This document shows positions 1-9,136 of a stretch of DNA of 29,920 bases, piece after piece. The position numbers and the translations under genes were made by a program. Origin of the DNA: a virus. Under the pieces are notes generated by a model. The model was not told the origin of the DNA. It ran no database searches and was given only the letters and a program-made list of their open reading frames with translations. The stretch lies in the IMG/VR virus record IMGVR_UViG_3300042356_000098, positions 1-29,920 of that record; one strand, given 5' to 3'. The stretch's first letter is position 1. Each line of letters starts with the position of its first letter.

Positions 1-244
1 ACTTCTTCTTCGACTGGCTCATCAGTTGACTCAACAACTTCTTCCGCCATTTCAACATCTTTCACTTCGATAATTTCTCCGTCTTTTACAACGTAGATTT
101 TACCTTCGATTAAATGTTCTCCGTCTGGTAGATTCATACTATATTTGTTTTGTGATTGCTTTTTTGTATCTTCCAACTTCATACCTAAAAACCCCTCAAT
201 AGAGAAACCAACTTGACCGCTTTCAACTAACTTAGTATAATACG
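1..244. repeat. Left copy of the terminal overlap (matches 29677-29920)
   Basis: Bases 1-244 align without gaps to 29677-29920. There are 15 mismatches, all between positions 32 and 117; positions 118-244 are identical. Because the protease gene closes in frame across the overlap, this looks like a circular genome whose assembly ends overlap, with two sequence variants in the mismatched part. Confidence 0.85.
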
Positions 245-704
245 CTTTGTCAGTAATTTGAGCAGTAAGCATCAATGTTCCTTTTGGTACACTAATACCA
301 TAAGAAGAAAGTGATTTATCTTCCATTGGGTTTTCTACTATCCACGCTTCAAGAATATACGCTGGTACATCTTGGCTTTTATCGTGTTCTAAATTGAAAA
401 GATTTTTGTTGTTTAAATTCAACATAAAGTCAGAAAAGATATTCTCAATTTCTTGTTCTGTAAATTCAACAAAGTACTCCTCTCCATCGTCATTTCTGTA
501 AATCTCCATTGGAATCATAGCAGGTGCAACAATTCTCATTTTAGGCTCATCTGCAAAATGAAATACTTGGTTTGAGTTAAATGCCATTCCTTTAATTTTA
601 ACGGCTGGTTTTGAAGTGAAAGCAACTTGCTCAATTCCTAACTCGTTCCCCTCTGAATATTCAGGGTCAATAGTTATTTTATAAATTGGTAAATTCTCTT
701 TCAT
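1..704 (-). CDS. Prohead protease (XkdF-like), N-terminal 234 residues; continues at 29676-29418
   Basis: Runs off the left edge. Across the circular junction (position 1 to 29676) the frame stays open and gives a 320-residue protein of 963 nt. Residues 1-175 resemble XkdF-type prohead serine proteases: a candidate catalytic His107 in NLEHD and Ser168 in VGFSIEGF. Family role: cleaves scaffold and capsid during prohead maturation. From about residue 185 the protein becomes very acidic, which suggests a fused scaffolding domain (inference). The ATG at 704 is chosen because it gives the full protease domain and follows a candidate late promoter by 7 nt; the Met at 182 is internal. First gene of the capsid operon. 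Confidence 0.8.
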   Translation of the reverse strand, partial: MKENLPIYKITIDPEYSEGNELGIEQVAFTSKPAVKIKGMAFNSNQVFHFADEPKMRIVAPAMIPMEIYRNDDGEEYFVEFTEQEIENIFSDFMLNLNNKNLFNLEHDKSQDVPAYILEAWIVENPMEDKSLSSYGISVPKGTLMLTAQITDKAYYTKLVESGQVGFSIEGFLGMKLEDTKKQSQNKYSMNLPDGEHLIEGKIYVVKDGEIIEVKDVEMAEEVVESTDEPVEEE

Positions 705-711
705 ACAATTA

Positions 712-741
712 ATATTGTACATTTATTATAAAGTGTTTAAA
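712..741 (-). promoter_or_regulatory. Candidate late promoter of the protease/capsid operon
   Basis: On the minus strand TTTAAAC (741-735), 16 nt, then ACAATAT (718-712), 7 nt before the ATG at 704. The same arrangement occurs at 4911, 10233, 12401 and 27834. The -10-like box lies within the palindrome TACAAT-TAAT-ATTGTA (704-719). Confidence 0.6.
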
Positions 742-747
742 AATTTG

Positions 748-755
748 TATATTTG
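748..755 (+). promoter_or_regulatory. Host-type -7 box (TATATTTG) for the plus-strand operon
   Basis: TATATTTG matches the Bacteroidota TAnnTTTG box and ends 13 nt before the ATG at 769. No clear -33 TTG is seen at the right distance. It lies back to back with the candidate late promoter of the opposite strand. Confidence 0.5.
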
Positions 756-768
756 CTAAAAAAACGTT

Positions 769-1317
769 ATGGTAAAAATTAAAGAATTTGATGTTAAGAA
801 TGAAATCAATGAGTTCACAATTGAGGAGTTCGAGAATGTTTCTCGCATTTTAAATGATGAGGATGTAGAAAAGTTTGAACGATGGGCTAACCTTTTAATT
901 TATTTAGGAGTGCCAGAGTCAGAAGTTTACGACTTAGACTTTACAGAATTTGTAAAATATATTGGTATATTTTCAGACACTAAAGTTAAACCGTCAAGCG
1001 AGTTTTGTAAATCAATTAAGTTAGATGGTTATACTTACACATCGCACGAAGATGAGTTGAAGATTTCAGTACGTGAAATGAAAATGATTGAAAAGCAAGT
1101 ATCAAACAATCCACATAATTACATTAGTTATTTGATGTCGGTATTATTTAAGCGTAACGACTTGACAAAAGTAGAACACTATACAGATGCACATATCAAA
1201 CAAAAAGCAAAGTTGTTTAGTTCTTTGTCTGCTGAACTTGCTATTCCATACGCTACATTTATTGGTTTAAAATTATCTAACAGAATTGAAAATGCACCTG
1301 CCGAAATCGTGGAGTAA
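769..1317 (+). CDS. Possible tail-assembly chaperone, upstream member
   Basis: 182 residues, acidic and helical, with no motif I can name. It resembles the next gene in layout: an N-terminal helical block with a DLDF-xEF segment (residues about 55-62), then a short strand-rich stretch, then helices. The pair may be paralogues. In siphophages two overlapping genes near the tape measure gene commonly encode the tail-assembly chaperones, so this is proposed from position and gene arrangement only. It is on the plus strand, unlike all other genes here except its partner. The start follows an A-rich leader without a Shine-Dalgarno sequence. It could instead be an unrelated accessory protein. Confidence 0.4.
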   Translation: MVKIKEFDVKNEINEFTIEEFENVSRILNDEDVEKFERWANLLIYLGVPESEVYDLDFTEFVKYIGIFSDTKVKPSSEFCKSIKLDGYTYTSHEDELKISVREMKMIEKQVSNNPHNYISYLMSVLFKRNDLTKVEHYTDAHIKQKAKLFSSLSAELAIPYATFIGLKLSNRIENAPAEIVE

Positions 1318-2023
1318 TATCTCGGTAAGTCAATATGCAGAATTAAAAGGACTTGATGCGAGTTCTTTTGATTCTGTATTTGATTATAACCTTGAAATGC
1401 TTTCTATAATTACGGATACTGACATAAACGAGATTGAAGACTTAGACTTTGATGAGATGACTGCTATCTTATTGCAGTTAAATTGGATTAATCGTGAACC
1501 AAATAAGCCCATTAATCGGAATATATCCGATTTACACTACATAGGATTACAACATTTGAAAGTTGGGGAGTTTATAGACTTAGAATATTACTTTACTAAT
1601 AACTATTACACGCACTTAACAGAAATTTGCGGTGTCCTTTATCGTAAATCTAAACTTGACGAATGGAACAATGTAGTATATGAGCCATATACATACGATT
1701 TAAACGAACGAAAACAACTATTTAACCAAATACCTTGCACAGATGTTTATGGTATCTTAAAAGATTACATTTTGTTTAGAGATAATTTTATGGAATCGTA
1801 TATAAATCTATTTCAAGAACCAGTAACCGATGAAATCGAAGACGATTTAACAGATGAGGAAGCGGAAGAAATCGCAAAAGAAGATAATCTAAACAAATGG
1901 TCGTGGGAAAAAACGCTTTACATCTTAGCAAATGAGGACATAACCAGAATTGACGATGTCCTTAAAATGAATTTGATATTCGCTTTTAATATGCTATCAA
2001 TGAAAACCGATTTACAACTTTAA
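1292..2023 (+). CDS. Possible tail-assembly chaperone, downstream member
   Basis: 243 residues from the ATG at 1292; a TTG at 1286 would add two residues. It overlaps the previous gene by 26 nt in the +1 frame. It begins LPKSWSNISVSQYAEL, a W..I.V.QY pattern I associate with phage tail-assembly proteins, though loosely. Residues about 185-200 are very acidic. Expression could be by termination-reinitiation or by a +1/-2 frameshift, because this frame is open back to 1271. Its stop overlaps the stop of the convergent gene at 2020-2448, and I see no hairpin terminator between them. Confidence 0.4.
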   Translation: MHLPKSWSNISVSQYAELKGLDASSFDSVFDYNLEMLSIITDTDINEIEDLDFDEMTAILLQLNWINREPNKPINRNISDLHYIGLQHLKVGEFIDLEYYFTNNYYTHLTEICGVLYRKSKLDEWNNVVYEPYTYDLNERKQLFNQIPCTDVYGILKDYILFRDNFMESYINLFQEPVTDEIEDDLTDEEAEEIAKEDNLNKWSWEKTLYILANEDITRIDDVLKMNLIFAFNMLSMKTDLQL

Positions 2024-2448
2024 AAGAATGCCGTTGTCGGTGCGTTTGGTAGATTAGGATAAGGACTATCAATCCAATTAAACTTGATTGAAACAATAGG
2101 GTTATTTAGTATTCGAGCCATATCCAATAAAGGATAGTTTTGAAACTGCCAAGCGATGTAATCCTGAGTAACCTCTGCGAGTATATCTTTAACGTCTCCA
2201 CGTTTTAACCATTTATCAGTAATTGAATAAGGTGGTATTCCTCTACTTGTACCCTCATCTAAAAACAAATAGTAAAACATTGCATTGATAGTAATATTAA
2301 TTTTATTTAGTTCATCGCCAGTCATTGCAGATATTCGAATTGAATCGTATAACGTACCAAAATCAATTAACCCCAAATCTCTAATTTCTTTCTGTAAAGA
2401 CTTAGCCAATTTATTACGTGTAGCATATTTTACTTTAAATGTTGCCAT
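2020..2448 (-). CDS. Tail completion / head-tail connector protein, HK97 gp10-like
   Basis: 142 residues. Residues about 58-80 carry an F/Y-LFLDEGTSRGIPPYS segment, similar to the YVDEGT...P pattern of HK97 gp10-type proteins, which finish the tail or the neck. The N-terminus is basic and helical. It is the last gene of the tape-measure transcript, overlaps the stop of the 147-residue neighbour, and runs into the convergent plus-strand operon. The family assignment rests on this pattern and on position; other neck proteins of similar size are possible. Confidence 0.55.
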   Translation of the reverse strand: MATFKVKYATRNKLAKSLQKEIRDLGLIDFGTLYDSIRISAMTGDELNKINITINAMFYYLFLDEGTSRGIPPYSITDKWLKRGDVKDILAEVTQDYIAWQFQNYPLLDMARILNNPIVSIKFNWIDSPYPNLPNAPTTAFF

Positions 2449-2891
2449 TAGTTCGGTATTTCAATTGGTATAACACACTCAGGTAGATTTGCAACTTCAA
2501 ACGTAATAGTCATAACCCAACCAGCACAATAGTCTAAATCAAAGTTGTTTAATGGCGATGTGTTCATTGGGCTAATTACGTCAATGCTTAAATCTTGACC
2601 ATCGTAAAAGTACAAATAAAAATCGTTTAATATCAACTCAGTATCTGATAAAATTACGTTTATATTTTGTCGGTCTTTTTGAATTATATCCAAGCAATAA
2701 ATATCAAAGTTAAATTGTCTTGTATTAAGTCCAGCACTTGTTGAAGTTGGAACGGCATAAACAATTGGATATTTTTCATCTTTAGTAGCAAAGTTTGGCA
2801 TCTGTTCTTTGAAGTCCGAACCGAACTTTTTAACTTGTAGATGTGCGTTACAAAACGCAGTCATTTTATTAATTATAACTTGGTAACTCAT
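2448..2891 (-). CDS. Probable tail terminator / neck protein
   Basis: 147 residues, mixed alpha/beta. An N-terminal helix is followed by strands around YPIVYAVP and FNFDIYCLD, a helix (about 78-93) and closing strands. This layout and size fit phage tail terminator proteins, which cap the tail tube and join it to the head. It lies between the tape measure gene (4-nt overlap, ATGA) and the gp10-like gene. No catalytic motif is seen. The assignment comes mainly from fold-like pattern and context. Confidence 0.45.
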   Translation of the reverse strand: MSYQVIINKMTAFCNAHLQVKKFGSDFKEQMPNFATKDEKYPIVYAVPTSTSAGLNTRQFNFDIYCLDIIQKDRQNINVILSDTELILNDFYLYFYDGQDLSIDVISPMNTSPLNNFDLDYCAGWVMTITFEVANLPECVIPIEIPN

Positions 2892-4906
2892 AGCGTTGCA
2901 GATTCTTTAATTTTATTCATTTTGTTTTGTGATGCCGTTATTTCAGATTCAACAACAACCGCCTTAATAACTGGTTGATTTTGTAAACCATTATTTGCAG
3001 AACTTAGATTATTAGCTTGTCCATTGCCAGATGCAAACATTTGAGTTTGTGGATTCATTGATGGAATAGATGCAGGAGCAGAAGAACCACCACCACCAGA
3101 CGCACCCGCTCCACCCTCGAATGTTGTAGATGAAATCTTTTTAATGTTAATCAAACCAGCAGCAACCGCAATCGCAGCCATAACCGCACCGAGTATAGGG
3201 TTACCAGCAGATGCAAACGCAGAAGTAGCACTTTTATAAGTGTCAATTGTAGCACTTGCAATATTCGCAGCCTTTTGTACTTGAAACGCTTTCTTTTGTG
3301 ATGCCTTAGATTTTCCAGCGAATGCTTCAGCTAAATTTCCAATCGTTTGTAAACCACTTTGTACTGCTTCAATCTTTTGAGCGTTAAGTTTTGCTTCGTC
3401 TTCTTCTTCTTTCTTTCTGTACTTGTCGTTTGTTTCTGTAAGTTTGTTTTTTTCTTCTTCGTTTAAAGCTAATAACAAAGCACTATCTTCTCCAGCTATT
3501 GCACGTTTTAAAGCAAAGTCCTCACGTATCTTTTGAAGTTCAAGTTCTTGTGCAGTTTTACCAGTTTCAGCTTTTAATTTAGCTACCGATTCAAGACGTG
3601 TTTTTTCCTCTCCTTCTAATTTTATTTTTTCATCTGTCTTTGCCTTTTCTGAAAGTATTAATGCTTGCTTTAATTCCTCGTCATACTTTGCATTGATTGC
3701 TTTAGCTTCGTTAAATTCTTGTTCTTTAAGTTGAGCGTCAATTATCTTTTTTTCTTCTGATGTTAACTTTGAGTTTTTAGCATTATCTTCAATTAGTCGA
3801 TTATACTTTACGTCATTTGCTTTTAATTCTTTTGCAATACCCTCATCCATCAATGCGATGTTGGTGTCTTCTATTTGCCTTGCCGTTTCAATACGAGTTT
3901 TAGCGTATTCTTTTTGTTGCTCTTTTTTCTTATTGTTTGCTTCTTGGTTATTTTTTACGCTTTCCTCGTTTGCTTTCTTATCGTCTGCTACCGATTGAGT
4001 TTTAATCTTCTTTACATTGTATGTACTTTCGTCAATCAAAGTTTTAGTTTCTGCCAAACCATCTTTAATCTTTTGAATCTGGTCTTTGTCCAAACTATTA
4101 CTAACCGCATTGTCTTTAAGTTGTTGTTGTAATGCTTTTTGTCTTAATTGAGCCGTTTGTATAATAGCTTTTTGTTTGGCTATTTCTAATTGAGTTGTGT
4201 CCTTTCCTTCAATTTTTGCAATCTCAATCTGTCTGTCGTATGTTTTTACGATTCTGTCGCCTTTATCTTTGTAAGAATCTGCAATCTTTTTGTTTGTTTG
4301 AATAGATTTCTTTGCTTTGTCTTCCTCTGCAAAGTTTGTAAGCCCTAACCAATCCGCAAAATCTTTCAACTTTTGAATAACAAACCCTATCGCCTTACCT
4401 ATTGCATCAAATATAGGCTTAATTAAACCCAATTTATTTAAGAACAAACCAATTGCAACAACGATAGCAATAATCGCAGCGACTAATAAGAAAATTGGAT
4501 TTGCTAATAGTTGAAGTCCAAACGTAACGAATGCTTTACCTAAAGAACCAACCGTGCTAATTAACCCTTTTATTGACGCTCCAACGTCAGATGGTTTTAA
4601 ACCTGTTAAAGATTTTCCGAATACTTTTGCCTTGTCGGATGCTTCCTCAAAGTCTAAACTAAACAAAGAATCTTTTAATGAGCTGAATTGATTACCTATT
4701 GATTCAAACTTCGAACCAGTAGCAAAATTCTTAACGTTCTCATTTGCATCTTTTAACTTGTCAGATAGTTGACCAGCACGTTCAGCAAGTTGTTGCATCT
4801 GTTCTGGGTCGGTAGCATTTGCTAACTCCCCTTTAAGTTCTCTTAACTCGCTTTTAATTTGTGCTAATCCGTTTAGCTTAATTGGTATCTCAATGCTTTC
4901 TGCCAT
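2888..4906 (-). CDS. Tail tape measure protein
   Basis: 672 residues, the typical long tape measure architecture: an N-terminal coiled coil (about 5-80), a hydrophobic segment (about 130-165) with several membrane-like helices, a very long charged Lys/Glu coiled coil (about 200-520), an Ala-rich hydrophobic region (about 535-590), a Gly/Ser-rich linker and a short C-terminal end. In siphophages this protein sets tail length. At the usual rough 0.15 nm per residue it would predict a tail near 100 nm. A candidate late promoter ends 4 nt before the ATG, giving an almost leaderless transcript. Confidence 0.85.
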   Translation of the reverse strand: MAESIEIPIKLNGLAQIKSELRELKGELANATDPEQMQQLAERAGQLSDKLKDANENVKNFATGSKFESIGNQFSSLKDSLFSLDFEEASDKAKVFGKSLTGLKPSDVGASIKGLISTVGSLGKAFVTFGLQLLANPIFLLVAAIIAIVVAIGLFLNKLGLIKPIFDAIGKAIGFVIQKLKDFADWLGLTNFAEEDKAKKSIQTNKKIADSYKDKGDRIVKTYDRQIEIAKIEGKDTTQLEIAKQKAIIQTAQLRQKALQQQLKDNAVSNSLDKDQIQKIKDGLAETKTLIDESTYNVKKIKTQSVADDKKANEESVKNNQEANNKKKEQQKEYAKTRIETARQIEDTNIALMDEGIAKELKANDVKYNRLIEDNAKNSKLTSEEKKIIDAQLKEQEFNEAKAINAKYDEELKQALILSEKAKTDEKIKLEGEEKTRLESVAKLKAETGKTAQELELQKIREDFALKRAIAGEDSALLLALNEEEKNKLTETNDKYRKKEEEDEAKLNAQKIEAVQSGLQTIGNLAEAFAGKSKASQKKAFQVQKAANIASATIDTYKSATSAFASAGNPILGAVMAAIAVAAGLINIKKISSTTFEGGAGASGGGGSSAPASIPSMNPQTQMFASGNGQANNLSSANNGLQNQPVIKAVVVESEITASQNKMNKIKESATL

Positions 4907-4910
4907 AACT

Positions 4911-4939
4911 ATATTGTCAGTCTTTTAAATTTCGTTTTA
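4911..4939 (-). promoter_or_regulatory. Candidate late promoter of the tape measure operon
   Basis: TAAAAC (4939-4934), 16 nt, then ACAATAT (4917-4911) on the minus strand, followed by AGTT and the ATG at 4906. The 14 bases ACAATATAGTTATG are shared exactly with the site at 27834. Confidence 0.6.
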
Positions 4940-7486
4940 TAGAGTTACTATGTTTAACGTTCCATTTGAGTGAACATACATATCCCCAGCAGTAAGACCT
5001 GAATCTATTGCTTCTCTTTCATTTTGGAATACTGGAATATTTGCCAATCTAACAACTCCAAATTCTGCGTTTGATGCTTTCACACTTGGCACAATTATAC
5101 CATCGTCTGTTGGTGTTAAGTTGTCGCCTATCCACATTCCTTTTAAACCGCTTCCAATTACGTTACCGCTACCCATTACAATAGCTTGTGAAGATGAGTC
5201 TATTGCATTAATGTTATTATTTACTGCTTCGCTAATTGCTTGAAAGATTGACTTATTTTCTGACTGCGTAACCATCTTTGGTGTACTCGTTTTAAACGCT
5301 ACCAAATCAATATCAGTATCAATACTCATCAACTCTACTTTGGTAAGTAACTTTTGGTTAACTGAATAATCAATTATTTTATTTATAGTCCACCAACTAT
5401 TGTCAATTCGTATTTTGTCGTTAAGTTTTAATGTCTGAATATCCAACTCATCCAAATCAAAGTAAGCGATTAACATTTTACCGCTATTAATTTGTGATAT
5501 TGTGCGTCTCCAATATTGGTTATATAAATTGTTGTTTGTAATTTGAAAGCCAGTATAATAGTAGAAATCACACAAACCAAAGTTAATATCAAAACTTGGA
5601 TTTAATGGGTCATCCCAATGTCCAGCATACGGATATGAAGTTAAGTTGTTTTGTCCAGTAGTTCCAAAATCGTATAACTTAAACGTGTTGCACGCTTTCA
5701 ATCCACCATCGTACAAAATTCTCAAATTAACTTTAGGTTCTGCAAAGCTAAACGATGGAACGTAAGCATTGAATGGAGTTTGTAATAATGGCGTTGGACT
5801 AAAGATTAATTCTTTTTTGTCAACTCCTTTGATATATTCGTTATCGAATGTGAACTCTATTTGTCCAAATACTTCACGTGTTGTGTCAAAGTATTTTTTA
5901 TTCGCTTCATCTGAATCTTGTTTGTATGTAAGTTGTATTTTCTTACCAGTCAATTCAGGTAAAAATTGCAATGTTTGCTCGCTATCTTTTGCGAGTTTGT
6001 AAGTCCAATCTTTCTCCGTTCCACTATCAACAAAATTATCACGTGTTGTTAAATTCAATATGTTTGGATTGTTTTTGTCTGATTCTATATACAAATTGTA
6101 CATTTGAAAAATAGACTTTAAGAAATCCTTTTGCTTTATCTTTGCAGGAATGAATCCACCTAAACTAATATTTGCTCCACTTATTACCGTTGTTGAAGAT
6201 GGTAGTACTTTTATTTTAACTGAATTGGCTACCATTTGAGAATTGATAAAAACCGCAGAACCCCAAGGAGAACTATTTGCACTTCTCCAATTCATAGCAT
6301 TAGGACTGAAATTGGCATTAGGTGCTATTGATATGTGAATCCCTATTGCAACTCTCAAATCATCTCCAGCAACAATTCCAGAAACTGGTATGTTAAAACT
6401 TTTAAGTTTGTTATCTATATTTGTACTTGGTGCAGAACTTAATGTTAAAGGCACACTAATAGGGTCTGAATAAGTTACTGAAATCTCCGCACCATTTTTA
6501 TATATAGCTATAAATGGTCGAATATACATTGCTGAAAAATTGGCAGTACCACTAAGAATAAGCCAATTATCAATTAAGTATGCAATTGCACCACTTGAAT
6601 TAAGTAAGTTAATTGAGTAGTCAATATCCACTTGGAAATTATAAGCATCTCCAGTACTTAATGTAAATGGTGTGTCGTATGTTCCGGTCGTTGGATTAAA
6701 TAAGTTTAATTCATCTACTAACTCAGTGTAATTTGTAACAAATGTACTTGCTGGGGTATTGAATAAAGTACTAAATGATTTTGTTGCCGTTGCCTCTACT
6801 AAATAATTATTATAAATATCCCTTTTTACATCTCCAACAAATGGAATAAGTAACTTGTCAAACCTATCAACTTCTAAAGAATCCCAATTGTAAGAGAATC
6901 CTTGTGATGAAAATATCTTATCGAAGTAAGTCTTTGCATATATTGCTGGCTTTGCTTCTTTGATTGTGTATGTATTTGTATTCTGGTAGCCTAATAAATA
7001 TTTGTAACCATCGTTTACATCGTGCGACCAGCTATCTACAATGTTAGCCGAACTAATAACGTGGTCTAAGTCGCTAAAGTCTAAATCTGTTAACTCGCTA
7101 TTATCTAACTTAACAAAGAAATCTGATGCATCGTCTTTTACTAATACTTCATATTCAATAGAATCTTCATAGTTAGCCGTTTCTTGCTTTTTGTTTACAG
7201 ATAACAATTGTAATACTGCATTTTCCAAAATAGGTATTCCATTCTGAATGATGCTACATCTTGTTAATGTGTCTATGTTAAAGTTTCCAGTTTGAATATT
7301 AACATCGTAATAGTGATTTAAAAGATTATGATTGTTCTTTGTGCCACTTAAAATTATAGACTTTGAAAACGCACCGCTTCGTTTTGACACATCTCGAATA
7401 TCTGCAACTCCAAAATTCAAAGGAAAAGCAGTTCCCTCTTTTACATCTAAATAACCACTTTCTAATTGAATCTGTACGTTAAACAT
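4937..7486 (-). CDS. Large tail tip / baseplate protein
   Basis: 849 residues, the largest gene of the window. It is beta-rich with many Asn, Ser and Thr. Residues about 480-560 (around KDFLKSIFQMYNLYIE) look like the baseplate-hub region found in Bacteroidota siphophage tail proteins. The last 80 residues hold a Gly/Val-rich part and an EAIDSGLTAGDMYVHSNGTL segment, a motif that often ends phage tail-tip or fibre proteins. Its place after the distal-tail-like gene (8-nt overlap) and before the tape measure gene in transcription order fits a tail tip role. I see no enzymatic motif. Confidence 0.6.
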   Translation of the reverse strand: MFNVQIQLESGYLDVKEGTAFPLNFGVADIRDVSKRSGAFSKSIILSGTKNNHNLLNHYYDVNIQTGNFNIDTLTRCSIIQNGIPILENAVLQLLSVNKKQETANYEDSIEYEVLVKDDASDFFVKLDNSELTDLDFSDLDHVISSANIVDSWSHDVNDGYKYLLGYQNTNTYTIKEAKPAIYAKTYFDKIFSSQGFSYNWDSLEVDRFDKLLIPFVGDVKRDIYNNYLVEATATKSFSTLFNTPASTFVTNYTELVDELNLFNPTTGTYDTPFTLSTGDAYNFQVDIDYSINLLNSSGAIAYLIDNWLILSGTANFSAMYIRPFIAIYKNGAEISVTYSDPISVPLTLSSAPSTNIDNKLKSFNIPVSGIVAGDDLRVAIGIHISIAPNANFSPNAMNWRSANSSPWGSAVFINSQMVANSVKIKVLPSSTTVISGANISLGGFIPAKIKQKDFLKSIFQMYNLYIESDKNNPNILNLTTRDNFVDSGTEKDWTYKLAKDSEQTLQFLPELTGKKIQLTYKQDSDEANKKYFDTTREVFGQIEFTFDNEYIKGVDKKELIFSPTPLLQTPFNAYVPSFSFAEPKVNLRILYDGGLKACNTFKLYDFGTTGQNNLTSYPYAGHWDDPLNPSFDINFGLCDFYYYTGFQITNNNLYNQYWRRTISQINSGKMLIAYFDLDELDIQTLKLNDKIRIDNSWWTINKIIDYSVNQKLLTKVELMSIDTDIDLVAFKTSTPKMVTQSENKSIFQAISEAVNNNINAIDSSSQAIVMGSGNVIGSGLKGMWIGDNLTPTDDGIIVPSVKASNAEFGVVRLANIPVFQNEREAIDSGLTAGDMYVHSNGTLNIVTL

Positions 7487-8888
7487 TTATTGTGTTTTGG
7501 TTTGCTAATTTAATTGTGATTGTTTTACGAATCAAGTTTTTGTTACGTCTTCTATTAACCTCAAAAGATGAATCTGTTACCTGACACGAAATGTATTCAT
7601 CCCCAAACTTTACAAACGTCAAAGGAGAAGTAAGTAATTGCTCAAAGTACACATTACTTTCTTCACTCATCCAATCGGTGTTTAATTCAAAAGTCTTGTC
7701 TAATTGAATTGAGTATGCCGTTTGTCCAAATTCAGTTGTTGCATAGTTCCACATTTGGGAACTTACAAAACCCTCATTTACTTTGTTGTATGTTTGACGT
7801 GCGATAGTTCCATTCTCGTATGATTTAAGACTAAAACCAAATGATGCAATGCTTCCCATTCTGTCCATAAAATAAACATCGTACTCGTTTATTCTGCATC
7901 GTTGGTCTATATCAATATTATAATATTGCGAGAACTCATCAAAGCCATCGTTAACCAATTGAAAAGAAATTGAAGTAGTATTTTCGTCAACCATAGGCAA
8001 AGCACCAGCATCTATAATATCAGGGTTTCCATCTACTCCAATGCATACCTGAGTCATTATATTTGCATTTGTTATGCTATATCTGAATTGTCCTGTATTG
8101 GTGTAAATAACACAATACAAATCTGACGTTTCAAAGTTGTTTGCTACGTTTAACCACAAGTTTTGTGTCGGTGTAATTGAAAATCCAGTAGTTGGTAAGT
8201 CTGTTACAAATAATTTTGTATTACTAAAAGTATCAATTAAGTATTGATTTTCATTGTATGTAGTGTAATCTACCCACGAACGAACCCCATTAAACACATA
8301 CTTATCAGATTCTGTAATTATGGCTAAAGTTTGAGTCTTTCTATTGTCTGCAAAGTAAACGTTTCCATCTATTGTTGCGTTGTTTACGTTTGACCATAAA
8401 GCACTAATAGTAAACTGAGTTGAAGACTGCACCGACTTGACAACGAATAAGCCCTCAATAAGTGGATTTGCCAAACCATCATCAGCTTGCTTGATACTTA
8501 CTTGGTCGCCTACAACAAACGTATGTGTCGCACTTGTAATCTTTACAAAGCCAGCATTGTTAGTTAATGAACTTGAATAAGCAACCCCTTGAATATATTC
8601 CTCTCCAATTTTGACATCGTAGTTATAATAGCAGTCGCTTGGATTTGTTACGTTAATATTGAATGTGACTTTTGATTGCAGAAGTTTAGATAAGTCTATT
8701 TGTCCGTATCCATCGCTGAATCTTGGTAGAACTTTATACTCTCCTATTTTTGTAGCCGTGCCACTTGCATACACTTGAAAGATATATTTAAAACCCAACT
8801 TGTTTTTATTCGTTGAGTTGTATATAAACATCAAAGGGTTATACGCTGGTGCGAAGTCGTAAACTTCTGCAATCTTAGTCATCGCCAT
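7479..8888 (-). CDS. Tail protein, possibly distal tail component
   Basis: 469 residues, beta-rich throughout, with no signal peptide or membrane segment. The N-terminal part (about 1-100) and the last 130 residues look like one conserved tail protein split by a more variable middle (about 105-190). The C-terminal end has a DWMSEESNVYFEQLL stretch and a basic segment NRRRNKNL. It overlaps its neighbours by 1 and 8 nt, so it is translated with the tail tip gene. Distal tail (Dit) is a guess from position beside the largest tail gene. Confidence 0.5.
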   Translation of the reverse strand: MAMTKIAEVYDFAPAYNPLMFIYNSTNKNKLGFKYIFQVYASGTATKIGEYKVLPRFSDGYGQIDLSKLLQSKVTFNINVTNPSDCYYNYDVKIGEEYIQGVAYSSSLTNNAGFVKITSATHTFVVGDQVSIKQADDGLANPLIEGLFVVKSVQSSTQFTISALWSNVNNATIDGNVYFADNRKTQTLAIITESDKYVFNGVRSWVDYTTYNENQYLIDTFSNTKLFVTDLPTTGFSITPTQNLWLNVANNFETSDLYCVIYTNTGQFRYSITNANIMTQVCIGVDGNPDIIDAGALPMVDENTTSISFQLVNDGFDEFSQYYNIDIDQRCRINEYDVYFMDRMGSIASFGFSLKSYENGTIARQTYNKVNEGFVSSQMWNYATTEFGQTAYSIQLDKTFELNTDWMSEESNVYFEQLLTSPLTFVKFGDEYISCQVTDSSFEVNRRRNKNLIRKTITIKLANQNTINV

Positions 8889-9136
8889 TATACTATCGGT
8901 GTTACTTCTTTTGGTACGTATTCAATCAATTCTAATTCTTTAACCCACATAAACTTTTCGTTTGTGCAGTTTATCATTTCTTCCGTTGAGATTATCCAAT
9001 TATCATCAGCGTCTTGAATTGGGTTAAAGTAAGAATCATCTGTATACAATTGTCCAGTTAATAAATCTTTTTGTTCTTTGTTTAATAGACCTACTAAGGT
9101 GTTTAAGTCTTCGGTTGTAATTTGGTTTAGTCTCAT
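8888..9136 (-). CDS. Small protein of the tail operon, function unknown
   Basis: 82 residues, mostly helical in the first 30 residues (QITTEDLNTLVGLLNKEQKDLL) and acidic in the middle. It overlaps the adhesin gene by 4 nt and the 469-residue tail gene by 1 nt, so it is clearly part of the tail operon. A role as a small tail chaperone or accessory is possible but not shown. Confidence 0.6.
   Translation of the reverse strand: MRLNQITTEDLNTLVGLLNKEQKDLLTGQLYTDDSYFNPIQDADDNWIISTEEMINCTNEKFMWVKELELIEYVPKEVTPIV

Noticed and set aside
1266-1272. TTTAAAA slippery heptamer in frame near the end of the first plus-strand gene
   Set aside because: It is a proper T-TTA-AAA -1 site, but the -1 frame stops two codons later (TAA at 1278-1280) and cannot lead into the second gene, which is in the +1 frame.
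4408-4415. TATATTTG box on the minus strand inside the tape measure gene
   Set aside because: It lies within coding sequence (encodes PIFDAIG) with no downstream gene to serve; likely chance, as is the one at 15159-15166.
5769-6002. Plus-strand open frames inside tail genes (also at 3875, 9000s, 24581, 29590)
   Set aside because: They lie antisense to well-supported minus-strand genes, with low-complexity or Cys/Ser-rich translations typical of shadow frames.
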